64,000 nucleotides of DNA from Campylobacterales bacterium (GCA_026390115.1 JAPLGO010000023.1:124001-188000), one strand, 5' to 3'; positions 8,481 to 17,440 are shown, counted from the stretch's first letter. Numbers and translations: made by a program. Notes: generated by a model from the letters alone, not told the origin.

Positions 8481-10049
8481 ATGTTAGACGAAATACTGCT
8501 AGGTGGTTTAACGGCTACAGTGAGTGGGATTGTCGGTTTTATCATCTCTAAAAAAATTACGAATGCTAATTTTGATATTTATGTGGACAAAGCAAAAGCA
8601 AAGGCCGGTGTGATTGAAAATGAGGCAGAGCTACTTTTACAAAAGTCTAAATTAAAGTCTCAAGAGATTGAGCTGGAGGCTCTGAAGCAGTATGAAAATG
8701 CAAAAGACAGAGCTAAAGCAGACCTTTCTCAAAGAGAAGATGATGTTATACGAAAAGAGCAGAGTTTTAAGAGATACAAACAAAATGAAGAGAATCGAAT
8801 TCAGGATGAGAGTAGCACCTTAAAAGTAAAAAGAGTTGATTTAGAGAGAAATGAGAAGTCGATAAACTTACTTAAACAGAGATATGAGAGCAAAATAGAT
8901 GAGGCTCTCCATGCAATAGAACATAGTGCAGGAATGACTCAGGCTGAGGCTAAAGTTGTTCTGCTTGAAAAGGTAGAAGAGAAATCGCGCGCAGAGATAG
9001 CGCATATAGTAAGAAAATGCGAAAATGAAGCAAAAGCCGAGGCAAAAAGGAGAGCAAACTATATTTTAGCTCAGGCGACAAGCCGTTATGCAGGAGAGTT
9101 TGCCTCAGAACGGCTTACAAGTTTGGTTCATCTAGATAATGATGAGCTAAAAGGTCGAATAATTGGCAAGGAGGGTAGAAATATTAAAACCCTTGAGACA
9201 ATTATGGGTGTCGATATTATAATTGATGACACTCCAAATACTATTTTAGTGAGTAGTTTTAACCTTTATCGCAGAGCGATAGCTACGAAAACTTTGCAAC
9301 TTCTTATAGAAGACGGAAGAATTCAACCAGCGAGAATCGAAGAGATTTTTGAAAAAGTTTCGGATGAGTTTGAGGCCTCTATATTGAGTGAGGGTGAAGA
9401 GCTTATAGCAGATTTAAATATTGGAGTCATGCACCCAGAGCTAGTCAAACTTATAGGGCGGCTTCGTTACCGTGCGAGTTATGGACAGAATGCTCTGGCG
9501 CATACCCTTGAAGTTGCACATTTGGCCGGTATGATGGCGGCTGAAATGGGCGGAGACCCAATTCTTGCAAAAAGAGCAGGGCTTTTACATGATATAGGTA
9601 AGGCTCTCACACATGAGCAGGATGGGAATCATGTAAGCTTAGGTGCCGAGGTTTGTAACCGTTATAATGAGCATAGTGTAGTTATAAATGCAATCTATGC
9701 ACATCATGGGCAAGAGGAGATAAACTCTATAGAATGCGGTGCTGTATGTGCCGCGGATGCACTCTCTGCTGCAAGACCTGGAGCCAGAAGAGAAGTCTTA
9801 GAGAGTTTTCTAAAACGTGTAACGGAGATAGAAGAGATAGCATTTCAGCAAACAGGTGTAAAACAGGCTTATGCGATAAATGCCGGGCGAGAAATACGGG
9901 TAATTGTAAATGCTACACTGGTTAATGATGATGAGGCTGTTTTAATGGCTAAAGAGATAGCAAAAGAGATAGAAGAAAAAGTTCAATATCCAGGTGAAAT
10001 AAAAGTCAATGTAATCCGCGAGAGCAGGTCGGTAGTGTTTGCTAAATAG
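8481..10049 (+). CDS. rny: Ribonuclease Y
   Basis: RNase Y is a membrane-anchored endoribonuclease that starts mRNA decay. The 522-residue protein has an N-terminal membrane helix (residues about 4-24), a long charged coiled coil (about 30-200), a KH domain with GRIIGKEGRNIKTLE, and an HD domain with the metal motif LLHDIGKA plus AHHGQEE. The C-terminal conserved domain ends IREARSV-like (VIRESRSVVFAK). Length and domain order match the family. It directly follows the FCL gene, an arrangement I recall from C. jejuni. Confidence 0.97.
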   Translation: MLDEILLGGLTATVSGIVGFIISKKITNANFDIYVDKAKAKAGVIENEAELLLQKSKLKSQEIELEALKQYENAKDRAKADLSQREDDVIRKEQSFKRYKQNEENRIQDESSTLKVKRVDLERNEKSINLLKQRYESKIDEALHAIEHSAGMTQAEAKVVLLEKVEEKSRAEIAHIVRKCENEAKAEAKRRANYILAQATSRYAGEFASERLTSLVHLDNDELKGRIIGKEGRNIKTLETIMGVDIIIDDTPNTILVSSFNLYRRAIATKTLQLLIEDGRIQPARIEEIFEKVSDEFEASILSEGEELIADLNIGVMHPELVKLIGRLRYRASYGQNALAHTLEVAHLAGMMAAEMGGDPILAKRAGLLHDIGKALTHEQDGNHVSLGAEVCNRYNEHSVVINAIYAHHGQEEINSIECGAVCAADALSAARPGARREVLESFLKRVTEIEEIAFQQTGVKQAYAINAGREIRVIVNATLVNDDEAVLMAKEIAKEIEEKVQYPGEIKVNVIRESRSVVFAK

Positions 10050-10170
10050 TTGAAAGCTTTGTACAACAGTGGGATTTGTCGCTTTGCTTACAGTATATGC
10101 AAAACTTTCAAAACAAGCGAAGCGCTTTTGCCTCGTAAAATATTTCTTTAGATATGCCAAGTAATTCACT

Positions 10171-10204
10171 AACTCCACATGCTAAAGAGATAGCATGTGG
10201 AGTT
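10171..10204. terminator. Perfect 14-bp stem hairpin
   Basis: AACTCCACATGCTA at 10171-10184 is exactly complementary to 10191-10204, with a six-base loop (AAGAGA). On the plus strand it is followed by AAATTTTA, a weak U-tract, so it may terminate rny transcription about 120 nt after the stop. It could equally end a short minus-strand transcript coming from 10284. Confidence 0.6.
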
Positions 10205-10209
10205 AAATT

Positions 10210-10284
10210 TTATGCCTTTACATCTACAAAGTTATAGATTTTATAGTAAATAAACTCCAGTTCGTGATGAACCGGTTGAATCAT
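10210..10284 (-). CDS. Candidate 24-aa small protein with strong ribosome binding site
   Basis: A 24-codon reading frame starting MIQPVHHELEFIYYK and ending NFVDVKA. It is preceded by TTAGGAGGG at ideal spacing from the ATG at 10284, and it ends just before the hairpin at 10171-10204. Upstream, a seven-codon frame (MIKAEAD, ATG at 10320) ends in a TAG that overlaps the Shine-Dalgarno, which would allow translational coupling. The rest of the 10050-10404 intergenic region (355 bases) shows only the hairpin, this frame and promoter-like sequence for 10405. No homologue is recognised, so this rests on the ribosome binding site alone. Confidence 0.35.
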   Translation of the reverse strand: MIQPVHHELEFIYYKIYNFVDVKA

Positions 10285-10365
10285 GAAAATACCCTCCTAA
10301 TCGGCTTCTGCCTTAATCATTTTTACTATATCTTTTCATTACGGCGTCTTTAATGTAACGAATGC

Positions 10366-10371
10366 TATAAC
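10366..10371 (+). promoter_or_regulatory. Possible extended -10 for the 10405 gene
   Basis: TATAAC preceded by TGC, 33 bases upstream of the ATG at 10405. The region between carries AAGGAAAG as Shine-Dalgarno. Confidence 0.35.
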
Positions 10372-10404
10372 ACAAATTTAAAGTTTACATTAAGGAAAGT
10401 TCTA

Positions 10405-11265
10405 ATGAAACGAATTATCAATATTTATACTGAAAACAAAAACAGTATTAAATTTTACATTCGAACAACGATGGAAAATTATCATCCTGTTTCAACCAAC
10501 GAAGAGGGGTTACATCGTCTTTTTGAATTTGAAAAATCGGCTGAAATAATCTATTATGTGAATGCAAACTTTATCCAATCTACACCTGCTTTTGGCAGAA
10601 AATATGTCGATAAAGATCGAGAAGGTACAGATAAATCTTTTTATTTCAAGTGGGTCAGTTTTGCAGAGGAACCAATTCATGTTAGCAATCCCTATCTTCA
10701 CCATATTACTGGGTTGCCGACTCTCACGGCTGTCAAGCCTCATAGTGATGGCTACATCGTTGTAGATTTTGATATGTTAAAACTTCTTGAAGAGCTTCGC
10801 CTTATTGAGCACAATAGTGCTTTTGAAAAAGTTAATTCATTTGTTATGGGCGGGAGCGGATTATTGCTCGGGATTGTATCTGTATTTTTAGTTCTTTATG
10901 GCGGATACATTTTTTTACATATGCTTATCTCTCAGAAGACATCAGAAGCGGTTATGCATGAGGTGTTTACATCGATTATTTCCATTACTATAGGGCTTGC
11001 AATCTACGATTTGGCAAAAAATATCATAGAGAATGAAATCCTATTTAAAACATTTAACTACGGCAGTGATCTGCAGAGTAAAATTCTTAGTAAATTTCTT
11101 ACATCTATCATTATTGCACTCTCTATTGAGTCGCTCATGGCGGTATTTAAAATAGTTTTGGATGATTACAGCAAACTGATAAACGCTTTTTATTTAATTA
11201 TCGGGGTAACACTGCTCATTGTCGGAACCGGTGTATATAATTGGCTTTCTCGTGAGGTGAAATAG
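10405..11265 (+). CDS. Membrane protein with Cache-like N-terminal domain
   Basis: A 286-residue protein. Residues 1-145 are soluble and resemble a PDC/Cache sensor fold (AEIIYYVNANFIQSTPAFGRKYVDKDREGTDKSFYFKW, ending with a DxxxDFDMLKLLEELR-type segment). Four hydrophobic segments follow at about 148-172, 186-208, 230-250 and 258-278, with no output kinase, methyl-accepting or cyclase domain. It has a good Shine-Dalgarno and stands alone between rny and a convergent heme-protein gene. The sensor domain has no preceding signal anchor, so its side of the membrane is unclear. The ligand and output are unknown. Confidence 0.65.
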   Translation: MKRIINIYTENKNSIKFYIRTTMENYHPVSTNEEGLHRLFEFEKSAEIIYYVNANFIQSTPAFGRKYVDKDREGTDKSFYFKWVSFAEEPIHVSNPYLHHITGLPTLTAVKPHSDGYIVVDFDMLKLLEELRLIEHNSAFEKVNSFVMGGSGLLLGIVSVFLVLYGGYIFLHMLISQKTSEAVMHEVFTSIISITIGLAIYDLAKNIIENEILFKTFNYGSDLQSKILSKFLTSIIIALSIESLMAVFKIVLDDYSKLINAFYLIIGVTLLIVGTGVYNWLSREVK

Positions 11266-11267
11266 GC

Positions 11268-11360
11268 ATGTTTTGTGAAGCAGGTTTAACAGTGATAGCA
11301 CTACAAGATTCAGATAAGTCGGCATATGGAAATATTTCCACATGTGCCCGAACGAAGTGA
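11268..11360 (+). CDS. Possible 30-aa reading frame after the Cache-like gene
   Basis: The frame begins MFCEAGLTVIALQDSD three bases after the stop of the 10405 gene and has GAGGTG eight bases before its ATG. It overlaps an imperfect hairpin at 11321-11348. No homologue is recognised and the reading may be fortuitous. Confidence 0.2.
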   Translation: MFCEAGLTVIALQDSDKSAYGNISTCARTK

Positions 11361-11368
11361 CAAATACC

Positions 11369-11386
11369 TTTTTTTTTTGGGGGGGG
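11369..11386 (+). repeat. T10-G8 homopolymer tract
   Basis: Ten T residues run straight into eight G residues in the 132-base gap between two convergent genes, 12 bases beyond the stop of the heme-protein gene. Poly-G tracts in Campylobacterota are common slippage sites, but this one is not in a coding region or an obvious promoter. Confidence 0.9.
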
Positions 11387-11397
11387 TGTCAATCATA

Positions 11398-11982
11398 TTA
11401 TTTATGCGTTATCGTCACTACAACCGCACCTCTTAAATCATTCATTTTGTAATCAAATGCTTTGTCAAGTGGATAAACTTTTGTTATCTCTCTTTTTAGG
11501 TCAATATCTTCAGAAATTTTACCATGACATTTTAGGCACACTTCATTGTCCATCGTGATTGGTTTGTAATATTTATATGTTTTATCAGCAACTTTTTCTA
11601 TTAAATACTCCGGCATAACTACATTGAGTGCTTTTAAAGATTCAAAAACTTCTAAAATTTTTGCTTCATTCTCTTTTGGGGCATTGACCGGATTGCGATA
11701 TTTTAAGCTTATTCGCTTCAAAGTAACACCGGCAACCGTCTTCTTATTGACATCCGAAGTAAGCGAATAAGCTTCATCAGAACAAAATTTCAGTGCATCC
11801 ATCACACCGCCTTTCCCCATATGCTCTTTCATGTTTTTACCAAGTGTTTGTATAAGCATGTTTGAACTACTCTCTCCAATCTCTACCGTTTTTTGTAGTT
11901 CTGTTCTTACCTCTTGAGGTGCTTCAGCAAGCAGCATAGTGGCACATAAGCTTATCATAGTAATCGATTTTAGTAGTTTCAT
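11398..11982 (-). CDS. Tll0287/DUF3365-type heme-binding periplasmic protein
   Basis: A 194-residue exported protein. A signal peptide covers residues 1-19 (cleavage near LLAEA). One c-type heme site, CLKCH, lies at residues 149-153. The segment LKRISLKYRNPVNAPKENE before it is the DUF3365/Tll0287-like domain hallmark. Such domains occur as periplasmic redox or gas sensors and as stand-alone heme proteins. The single heme suggests sensing or electron transfer rather than catalysis. It is alone on its strand, with the CDF gene 54 nt upstream. Confidence 0.8.
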   Translation of the reverse strand: MKLLKSITMISLCATMLLAEAPQEVRTELQKTVEIGESSSNMLIQTLGKNMKEHMGKGGVMDALKFCSDEAYSLTSDVNKKTVAGVTLKRISLKYRNPVNAPKENEAKILEVFESLKALNVVMPEYLIEKVADKTYKYYKPITMDNEVCLKCHGKISEDIDLKREITKVYPLDKAFDYKMNDLRGAVVVTITHK

Positions 11983-12036
11983 AAGTATTCTCCGAATAGA
12001 TTTTGTGTATTATAGAATATATAAAGTTAAGCCAAA

Positions 12037-12930
12037 CTAATAAATATCTTCTGTTTTATTTATAATAGAGTCATCGTAAGGATCCATATGGATTAAAATA
12101 TGGCTTTTTTTATCTTCAAAGAGTTTTCTTAATTTTTCTTCAATTCTGTCTGAGATTAAATGTGCATCATAGAGAGATATTTTGATATTAAAAACTGCAT
12201 GCACAGAGATGAAGATATGCGAACCTGCTTCTCTTGTTTTTAAATCATGGTATGTGGTAATTTCCGGCTCTGCTTCTATGATATTTTGTATTTTCTGAAT
12301 ATCTTCTTGGGGTATGGCAGCATCAAGGAGCATTAACACGCCCTCTTTGATAATCGGAATAGCTGAGTAAATCATATAGATTGCAATACCGACACCCAAA
12401 ATAGGGTCAATTAACTGTTCACCTGTGTAGGAAATAAGTGCAAGAGCTATAAGAACGGAGCCGTTTGAGAAGAGGTCGGTTTTGTAGTGGAGTGCGTCTG
12501 CTTTTATAACCATATTTTTTGTTTTTTTGGCAACATAATTTAAAAAAAGAACTAAAAATGCCGTGATGATAAATGAGGCTACCATGACCAAAACACTCTC
12601 TGTAATATGTTGCATTGGCTCGTTATGTACAAACTTTTTGAGTGCTTCGTACAATATAAAAATAGCAGAAAATGAGATAATTGTTCCCTCAATCACGGCC
12701 GCAAGAGGTTCTATTTTACTTCTTCCAAAGTGAAACTGCTCATCGGGGTCTTTTTCGGCATTGTTGAGTGCAAAGTAGTTGAAGAGTGATACAGTAAGGT
12801 CTAAAAATGAGTCAATAGCAGAGGCAAGAACGGCGATAGAACCGCTTAAAATTCCAACAGCCATCTTTATTAGCACCAACAATCCTGCAATTGATGTTGA
12901 AACAACCGTGGCTTTTTTCTCTAATCTCAT
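12037..12930 (-). CDS. Cation diffusion facilitator family metal exporter
   Basis: A 297-residue CDF transporter with about six membrane helices and a C-terminal cytoplasmic domain. The family features are seen: ASAIDSFLDLTVSLFN in TM2 (DxxxD metal site) and ADALHYKTDLFSNG in TM5 (HxxxD). FieF/YiiP-type members move Zn2+, Fe2+ or Mn2+ out of the cytosol in exchange for protons. The D-D/H-D site pattern (DSFLD, HYKTD) is that of Zn/Fe-type CDFs. Specificity is inferred only. Confidence 0.9.
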   Translation of the reverse strand: MRLEKKATVVSTSIAGLLVLIKMAVGILSGSIAVLASAIDSFLDLTVSLFNYFALNNAEKDPDEQFHFGRSKIEPLAAVIEGTIISFSAIFILYEALKKFVHNEPMQHITESVLVMVASFIITAFLVLFLNYVAKKTKNMVIKADALHYKTDLFSNGSVLIALALISYTGEQLIDPILGVGIAIYMIYSAIPIIKEGVLMLLDAAIPQEDIQKIQNIIEAEPEITTYHDLKTREAGSHIFISVHAVFNIKISLYDAHLISDRIEEKLRKLFEDKKSHILIHMDPYDDSIINKTEDIY

Positions 12931-12993
12931 AAAATTTCCTAATACTATTTTTAGGGTACAATTATATTAAAATTTACATAGAAAAAGCATAAA

Positions 12994-13890
12994 ATGAACC
13001 TAAATGAAATCAGAACAGAACGACAGAAGTGGATGAGTTGGAAAAATATTGCCCCACTTCGAGAAGCACTCCATAGTTTAAAAGATGGTGCTTGGAAGAT
13101 TGAACTCGGTGACACTCTAAAGATAAGTGGAGATTGCGAGGATGAAAAGCATATATTTGAAGTTGCAAAGCTTATGATGCCATGGAGAAAGGGTCCATTT
13201 GAGGTTTGCAACACTTTTATCGACACAGAGTGGAAAAGCAATATCAAATATAATCTGCTCAGAAAACATTTTAATTTAAAAGAAAAAAAAGTTGCCGATA
13301 TAGGGTGTAACAATGGTTACTATCTTTTTAGAATGCAAGAGGATGCACCAAAACTATTGGTCGGCTTTGATCCCTCAGCTCTCTATAAAACGCAGTTTGA
13401 TTTCATAAACCATTTCGTAAAGAGTGAAATTGTCTATGAACTTTTGGGCGTTGAGCATTTGGAGTTTTACGAAGAGAGGTTTGATGTAATCTTTTGTTTG
13501 GGTGTTCTTTATCACAGAAGCGACCCTGTCATGATGCTGAAGACACTTTATAAGGGTTTAGAAAAAAAAGGTGAAGTTATACTGGACACATTCTATATAG
13601 AAGGAGAGGGTGAAATGTGCCTATGTCCAGAATCCTCCTACTCTAAGATACCAAATATCTATTTTGTACCGACAATAGCTGCTTTGAAAAATTGGTGTTT
13701 AAGAGCGGGATTTGATAGTTTTGAGGTTTTAGAGACCTCTGTTACAGATGCAAATGAGCAGAGAAAAACATCTTGGATAGAGGGACAGTCATTGGAAGAT
13801 TTTTTAGATCCGAATGACAGTAGCAAAACAGTAGAGGGATATCCTGCACCTGCTAGAGTATATGTAAAATTGATTAAGGATAAAAAATGA
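12994..13890 (+). CDS. cmoB: tRNA U34 carboxymethyltransferase CmoB
   Basis: CmoB transfers the carboxymethyl group from carboxy-SAM to 5-hydroxyuridine at tRNA wobble position 34, making cmo5U. The 298-residue enzyme has the family start ([17 protein letters not shown]), the [21 protein letters not shown] region (about 65-90), the SAM loop [13 protein letters not shown] and the [14 protein letters not shown] motif. It needs CmoA for its cofactor; no cmoA is in the window. It overlaps the thioesterase gene by 4 nt (ATGA). Confidence 0.93.
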   Translation: MNLNEIRTERQKWMSWKNIAPLREALHSLKDGAWKIELGDTLKISGDCEDEKHIFEVAKLMMPWRKGPFEVCNTFIDTEWKSNIKYNLLRKHFNLKEKKVADIGCNNGYYLFRMQEDAPKLLVGFDPSALYKTQFDFINHFVKSEIVYELLGVEHLEFYEERFDVIFCLGVLYHRSDPVMMLKTLYKGLEKKGEVILDTFYIEGEGEMCLCPESSYSKIPNIYFVPTIAALKNWCLRAGFDSFEVLETSVTDANEQRKTSWIEGQSLEDFLDPNDSSKTVEGYPAPARVYVKLIKDKK

Positions 13891-14378
13891 GCAAAAATAA
13901 TGAACAAGAGAGTGATTTAGATCTGGATGATTACAGAGAGCATGATTTAGATAGAGTTATGCTTCAAACCCATCAAAGAGTCAATCAAGATTTAAGTGGT
14001 GAGATTGTAAAACAGGAAGTAGGATATGTTGAAGTTACCCTTGTAACAACTACTGATATGCTAGCTGATGAACTTGGTTTAATCCATGGAGGCTTTATAT
14101 TCTGTGCAGCTGATTACGCTGCTATGGCTGCTGTTAATGAGAGAAATGTTGTTTTAGTCGGCAGTGATGTTCAGTTTCTTTCACCTGTAAAACTTGGTGA
14201 TATTGTAAATGTAATAGCCAGAGTTCGTCATAAAGAGGGAAGAAAAAGAAATATTCATGTCGAAGCTTTTGTGTTAGATATAAAAGTTTTTGAAGGAGAA
14301 TTCAAAACGGTTATAACTGACAGACATGTTTTGAAATTAAAACTTTTTGATGCCGAAGAGGGTGAGAAAAAACATTAA
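13887..14378 (+). CDS. PaaI-type hotdog-fold thioesterase
   Basis: A 163-residue protein whose central part carries the hotdog signature [22 protein letters not shown], followed by [23 protein letters not shown]. Such enzymes hydrolyse acyl-CoA thioesters. The first 30 residues are acidic and unrelated to the fold. Its ATG overlaps the cmoB stop, so it is co-translated with cmoB, but no functional link is known to me. Confidence 0.75.
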   Translation: MSKNNEQESDLDLDDYREHDLDRVMLQTHQRVNQDLSGEIVKQEVGYVEVTLVTTTDMLADELGLIHGGFIFCAADYAAMAAVNERNVVLVGSDVQFLSPVKLGDIVNVIARVRHKEGRKRNIHVEAFVLDIKVFEGEFKTVITDRHVLKLKLFDAEEGEKKH

Positions 14379-14381
14379 TAT

Positions 14382-14428
14382 CTGCATAGTACCCAAGGAT
14401 ATTTGTTGTTACTCTCGAGTACATGCAG
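14382..14428. terminator. Hairpin between two convergent genes
   Basis: CTGCAT and GTAC at 14382-14392 pair with GTACATGCAG at 14419-14428, with one unpaired base and a 26-base loop. A second hairpin (ATTTCTAC with GTAGAAAT, about 14431-14459) overlaps the end of the minus-strand gene. There is no strong U-tract on either strand. Confidence 0.35.
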
Positions 14429-14434
14429 AAATTT

Positions 14435-15031
14435 CTACCTTCTTGCGGTAAGTAGAAATATTCTGAAATCTTTCTCCGGCTTATTGATTGTGTCGATATT
14501 TACAAATTTTACATCTTTAAATCCACATGCCAAGACAATTTTGCTAAGTGCATTCTCATCAAAACCAAAATGAAAAACACCCGTATTGTCTGAATGAAAA
14601 GTTCCATCTTCAAGTTCTAAATCGGCTATGGCGATAAAACCATTTTCATTTATATTTTTGTATATCGTCTCAAAAAAATCTTTTATATTTTCAATATGAT
14701 GGAGTGTCATAGAACTGATAATCCCATCAAATGTTTTTTTTAGAGGCTCTTTAATGATATCTTGACAAAAAGTTTCTATATGAATTTCTGAGTTGTTTTT
14801 CTCTTTTAGCTTCTTAATCATGCTCTCAGATGTATCCACTCCGTAAACTTTTTTGGTAATTTTTGCTATCTCAAAGCCCAAAAGCCCTGTACCTACACCA
14901 AAGTCCATAATTTCCATAGTATTGTTGAGTTCCATTTTTGCAGTTATCGCATCGGCGATTTTTTTTGCACCCACAATACGTATCTGTTCTTCATCCCAGC
15001 TCTCAGCTTTTTTGTGAAAAAGGTCTTGCAT
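14435..15031 (-). CDS. Class I SAM-dependent methyltransferase
   Basis: A 198-residue UbiE-like methyltransferase. The SAM loop is IMDFGVGTGLLGFE (about residues 39-52), the acidic motif is VYGVDTSESM, and motif IV is IISSMTLHHIENI. The N-terminus FHKKAESWDEE is typical of small SAM methyltransferases acting on diverse metabolites. The substrate is unknown. It starts 10 nt after the MBL hydrolase gene with a Shine-Dalgarno AAGGAGAG, so the two form a minus-strand pair. Confidence 0.8.
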   Translation of the reverse strand: MQDLFHKKAESWDEEQIRIVGAKKIADAITAKMELNNTMEIMDFGVGTGLLGFEIAKITKKVYGVDTSESMIKKLKEKNNSEIHIETFCQDIIKEPLKKTFDGIISSMTLHHIENIKDFFETIYKNINENGFIAIADLELEDGTFHSDNTGVFHFGFDENALSKIVLACGFKDVKFVNIDTINKPEKDFRIFLLTARR

Positions 15032-15041
15032 GCACTCTCCT

Positions 15042-15635
15042 TTATAGGTTATTTATCCAGTAATCTGCATTTTTTTGTTCTTGTTTTATTGTTGTTTTTC
15101 CGCCATGTCCGGGGTATATTATTTTATCAAAATTCAACTTTTTGAACTTCTCCAAACTCTTTTTCATCTCTTGCGGGCTTGAGTATGGAAAGTCGGTTCT
15201 CCCGATTGAACGCTCAAAAATAAAATCCCCGCTGAACATTGCATCACCTATCTCTATGGCAGAACAGCCTGGACTATGTCCAGGAAAATGGCGAAATTTT
15301 ACCTTTACTCCATCAAAATCAATCTCCGCGTCGCCCTCAACCTCATAATCCGGTATCGAAGGCGGTAAATCCGGCATCCAGTTGCTGTCACGAAGCATCA
15401 TAACATCCCCTTTTGGAGTGTAAAGAGGAATTTTTAATTTTTTTTGCAGCTCGGCATTGCTCCAAACATGGTCAAAGTGTCCATGGGTATTTAAGATAGC
15501 AACAGGATTTTTTACATTTTTTAGAACCCACTCGGTCGCATCCACACCGGGGTCAATGATGAAATCTTTGCCGCCTTCGGTAACAATGTAGCAATTTGTT
15601 TGATAAACACCCATAGGTTGAACTTTTATCTCCAT
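15042..15635 (-). CDS. MBL-fold hydrolase, glyoxalase II-like
   Basis: A 197-residue metallo-beta-lactamase-fold enzyme. The metal site is NTHGHFDHVW (HxHxDH, about residues 50-58), followed by FPGHSPGC, SGDFIFERSIGRTDFP and a C-terminal YPGHGGKTT. The order matches the short glyoxalase-II-like group, which hydrolyses thioesters such as hydroxyacylglutathione or related substrates, lacking the C-terminal glutathione-binding domain. The true substrate is open. It is the first gene of a pair with the methyltransferase. Confidence 0.85.
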   Translation of the reverse strand: MEIKVQPMGVYQTNCYIVTEGGKDFIIDPGVDATEWVLKNVKNPVAILNTHGHFDHVWSNAELQKKLKIPLYTPKGDVMMLRDSNWMPDLPPSIPDYEVEGDAEIDFDGVKVKFRHFPGHSPGCSAIEIGDAMFSGDFIFERSIGRTDFPYSSPQEMKKSLEKFKKLNFDKIIYPGHGGKTTIKQEQKNADYWINNL

Positions 15636-15674
15636 TTTAGCCCTTTTTTAGCGTGATTATATCATTATACACTT

Positions 15675-16490
15675 ATGAATTTTTATAAAGAAGTAGAGCT
15701 TATTTTAGAAGCTAAAAATCCCGCAGAGAAGATAGAAGCGTTTAAAAAGTTTTATAGTGTCTATAAATCCGGTGCTGTGGACTTTGAAAAAAAGTTTGCA
15801 GCAAAAAAGTTTGCTGAACCCTCCTATGCTTCAATATGTCAAGTTGTAAATCCTTAAAATGTCCCAAAAAGAAGTAACCTAACAACAAAAGAGGGGCAGA
15901 TAATCCTGCTCCATGCCATCCTCCATATAGAATATTCAGCAATAGATTTGGCTCTGGATGCGGCGTACAGATTTCCCCATATGCCAAAATATTATTATGA
16001 TGACTGGCTTGAGGTGGCGGAGGATGAGATACGACATTTTCTGATGCTTGAGAAGTTGCTGCATGAACTCGGTGCAGAGTACGGGGATGTCGAGGTGCAC
16101 AACTCTCTTTTTGAAGCAAGCCAAAAAACACAGACACTCCTAGAAAGAATGGCAGTAGTGCCTAGATACCTTGAAGCTAACGGGCTAGACGCAACACCGA
16201 TGATACTCGAAAAGTTGCAAAAACTGTCAAAGAATGCAATGCTGGAGAAGATTCAAGATACCCTAAAAATCATACTCCACGAAGAGATAGAACATGTAAA
16301 AAAGGGCGATGTATGGTTTGGTTTTGCATGCGAGGCTGAGAGGAAAAGCACCGAAATTTATTTTGAAATCATAAACAAATACTACCCACAAGGTTTTTTA
16401 AGAGCCAAAAATCTCAATGCTGATGCCAGAAAAAAGGCAGGATTTAGTTGTAAAGAGTTGAGTTTTATGGCGAAAAGGGAAGTGTGTTGA
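15675..16490 (+). pseudogene. DUF455 ferritin-like gene interrupted by an in-frame TAA
   Basis: Two reading frames, 15675-15857 (60 aa) and 15948-16490, lie in the same frame. Translating through the TAA at 15855-15857 gives VVNP-stop-NVPKRSNLTTKEGQIILLHA, which continues the conserved DUF455 sequence (VPKR... LHAIxHIE). Without the stop the gene would be 271 residues, the usual family length. The ferritin-like metal ligands HIE, AEDEIRHF and HEEIEHV are all downstream and intact. A single-base change (for example from AAA, CAA or GAA) would restore it. It may be a recent pseudogene, a sequencing error, or read-through. DUF455 function is not established. Confidence 0.85.
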
Positions 16491-16589
16491 AATCATGGCA
16501 TGTGAAAATTGCCGATTTTTACTACACTCCATAACAAGAAGTTACAAATATTTTTTAAACCTTAACATTTAATTGTTACCAAACTTAGT

Positions 16590-16595
16590 TATAAT
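16590..16595 (+). promoter_or_regulatory. Probable -10 box for nadE
   Basis: TATAAT, 38 bases before the nadE ATG, downstream of an AT-rich stretch and within the 143-base gap after the DUF455 gene. Confidence 0.5.
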
Positions 16596-16633
16596 ATTTT
16601 TTGTTAAAGTTTTTTAAAGGTTAGAGAAAATTA

Positions 16634-17440
16634 ATGAGTAAGTATTCAGAGATAGCAGATTTTTTACAACGATTTTTAGATGATGAAGTTAGAAAAACTG
16701 GTATCAACAGAGTTGTGATTGGTTTGAGTGGCGGGATTGACTCTGCAGTTGTGGCGGTTTTGGCTCACAGAGCTTTTGGTGATGACCTTTTGTGTGTGAA
16801 GATGCCTTCACACTACTCATCGCAAAGTTCCCTGCATGATGCAGATGTGCTTTGCAGTGAGTTTGGGTTAAAAACAATCACAGCTTCGATAGAGCCGATG
16901 CTTCGAGCGTATGAAGAGCTGAATCCGGACATGGATAATTTAAGAAAGGGCAACTTTTCTGCTCGCATGCGAATGGCTACTATTTTTGATATTTCGGCTA
17001 GAGAAAATGCCCTTGTTTTGGGTACGAGCAACAAGAGTGAATTGATGCTTGGGTACGGAACGCTTTATGGTGATTTGGCGAGTGCGCTCAATCCAATTGG
17101 TGATTTGTACAAGAGTGAAGTGTATGAGTTGGCAGAGTATCTGAATATAACAAAAAGTATTATACACAAAGCTCCATCTGCCGATTTGTGGGATGGACAG
17201 AGTGATGAAGCTGATTTGGGTTACAGTTATGCCCAGCTTGATGAGGCTCTGAGATTTTATGTTGAAGAGAGATTGACTAGAGATGAAGTCGTGGCAAAAG
17301 GGTGTGATGCAAAGATGGTTGACATGATAATCGGAAGAATTTTTCGCAATCAGTTTAAGCGAAAAATGCCGCTTATCGCAAAGCTGACTTCACGAACAAT
17401 CAACCATGATTTCAACTATCCAAGAGATATAACTTTATAG
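16634..17440 (+). CDS. nadE: NAD synthetase, ammonia-dependent
   Basis: NadE amidates nicotinic acid adenine dinucleotide to NAD+. The 268-residue protein has the PP-loop VIGLSGGIDSAVVAVLAH (residues about 27-44) and the LVLGTSNKSELMLGYGTLYGD segment, and lacks the glutaminase domain of the long form, so it uses ammonia. KAPSADLWDGQSDEADLG is also typical. It is followed by a repeat element and then a DegT aminotransferase gene on the same strand. Confidence 0.96.
   Translation: MSKYSEIADFLQRFLDDEVRKTGINRVVIGLSGGIDSAVVAVLAHRAFGDDLLCVKMPSHYSSQSSLHDADVLCSEFGLKTITASIEPMLRAYEELNPDMDNLRKGNFSARMRMATIFDISARENALVLGTSNKSELMLGYGTLYGDLASALNPIGDLYKSEVYELAEYLNITKSIIHKAPSADLWDGQSDEADLGYSYAQLDEALRFYVEERLTRDEVVAKGCDAKMVDMIIGRIFRNQFKRKMPLIAKLTSRTINHDFNYPRDITL

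Noticed and set aside
10205-10320. Possible tRNA-like or riboswitch structure in the rny downstream gap
   Set aside because: No cloverleaf, T-loop or known aptamer core could be formed; the only strong structure is the hairpin at 10171-10204.
11268-11360. 30-aa frame as a confident gene
   Set aside because: The Shine-Dalgarno lies within the end of the previous gene and the frame has no recognisable relatives, so it is listed only as a possibility.
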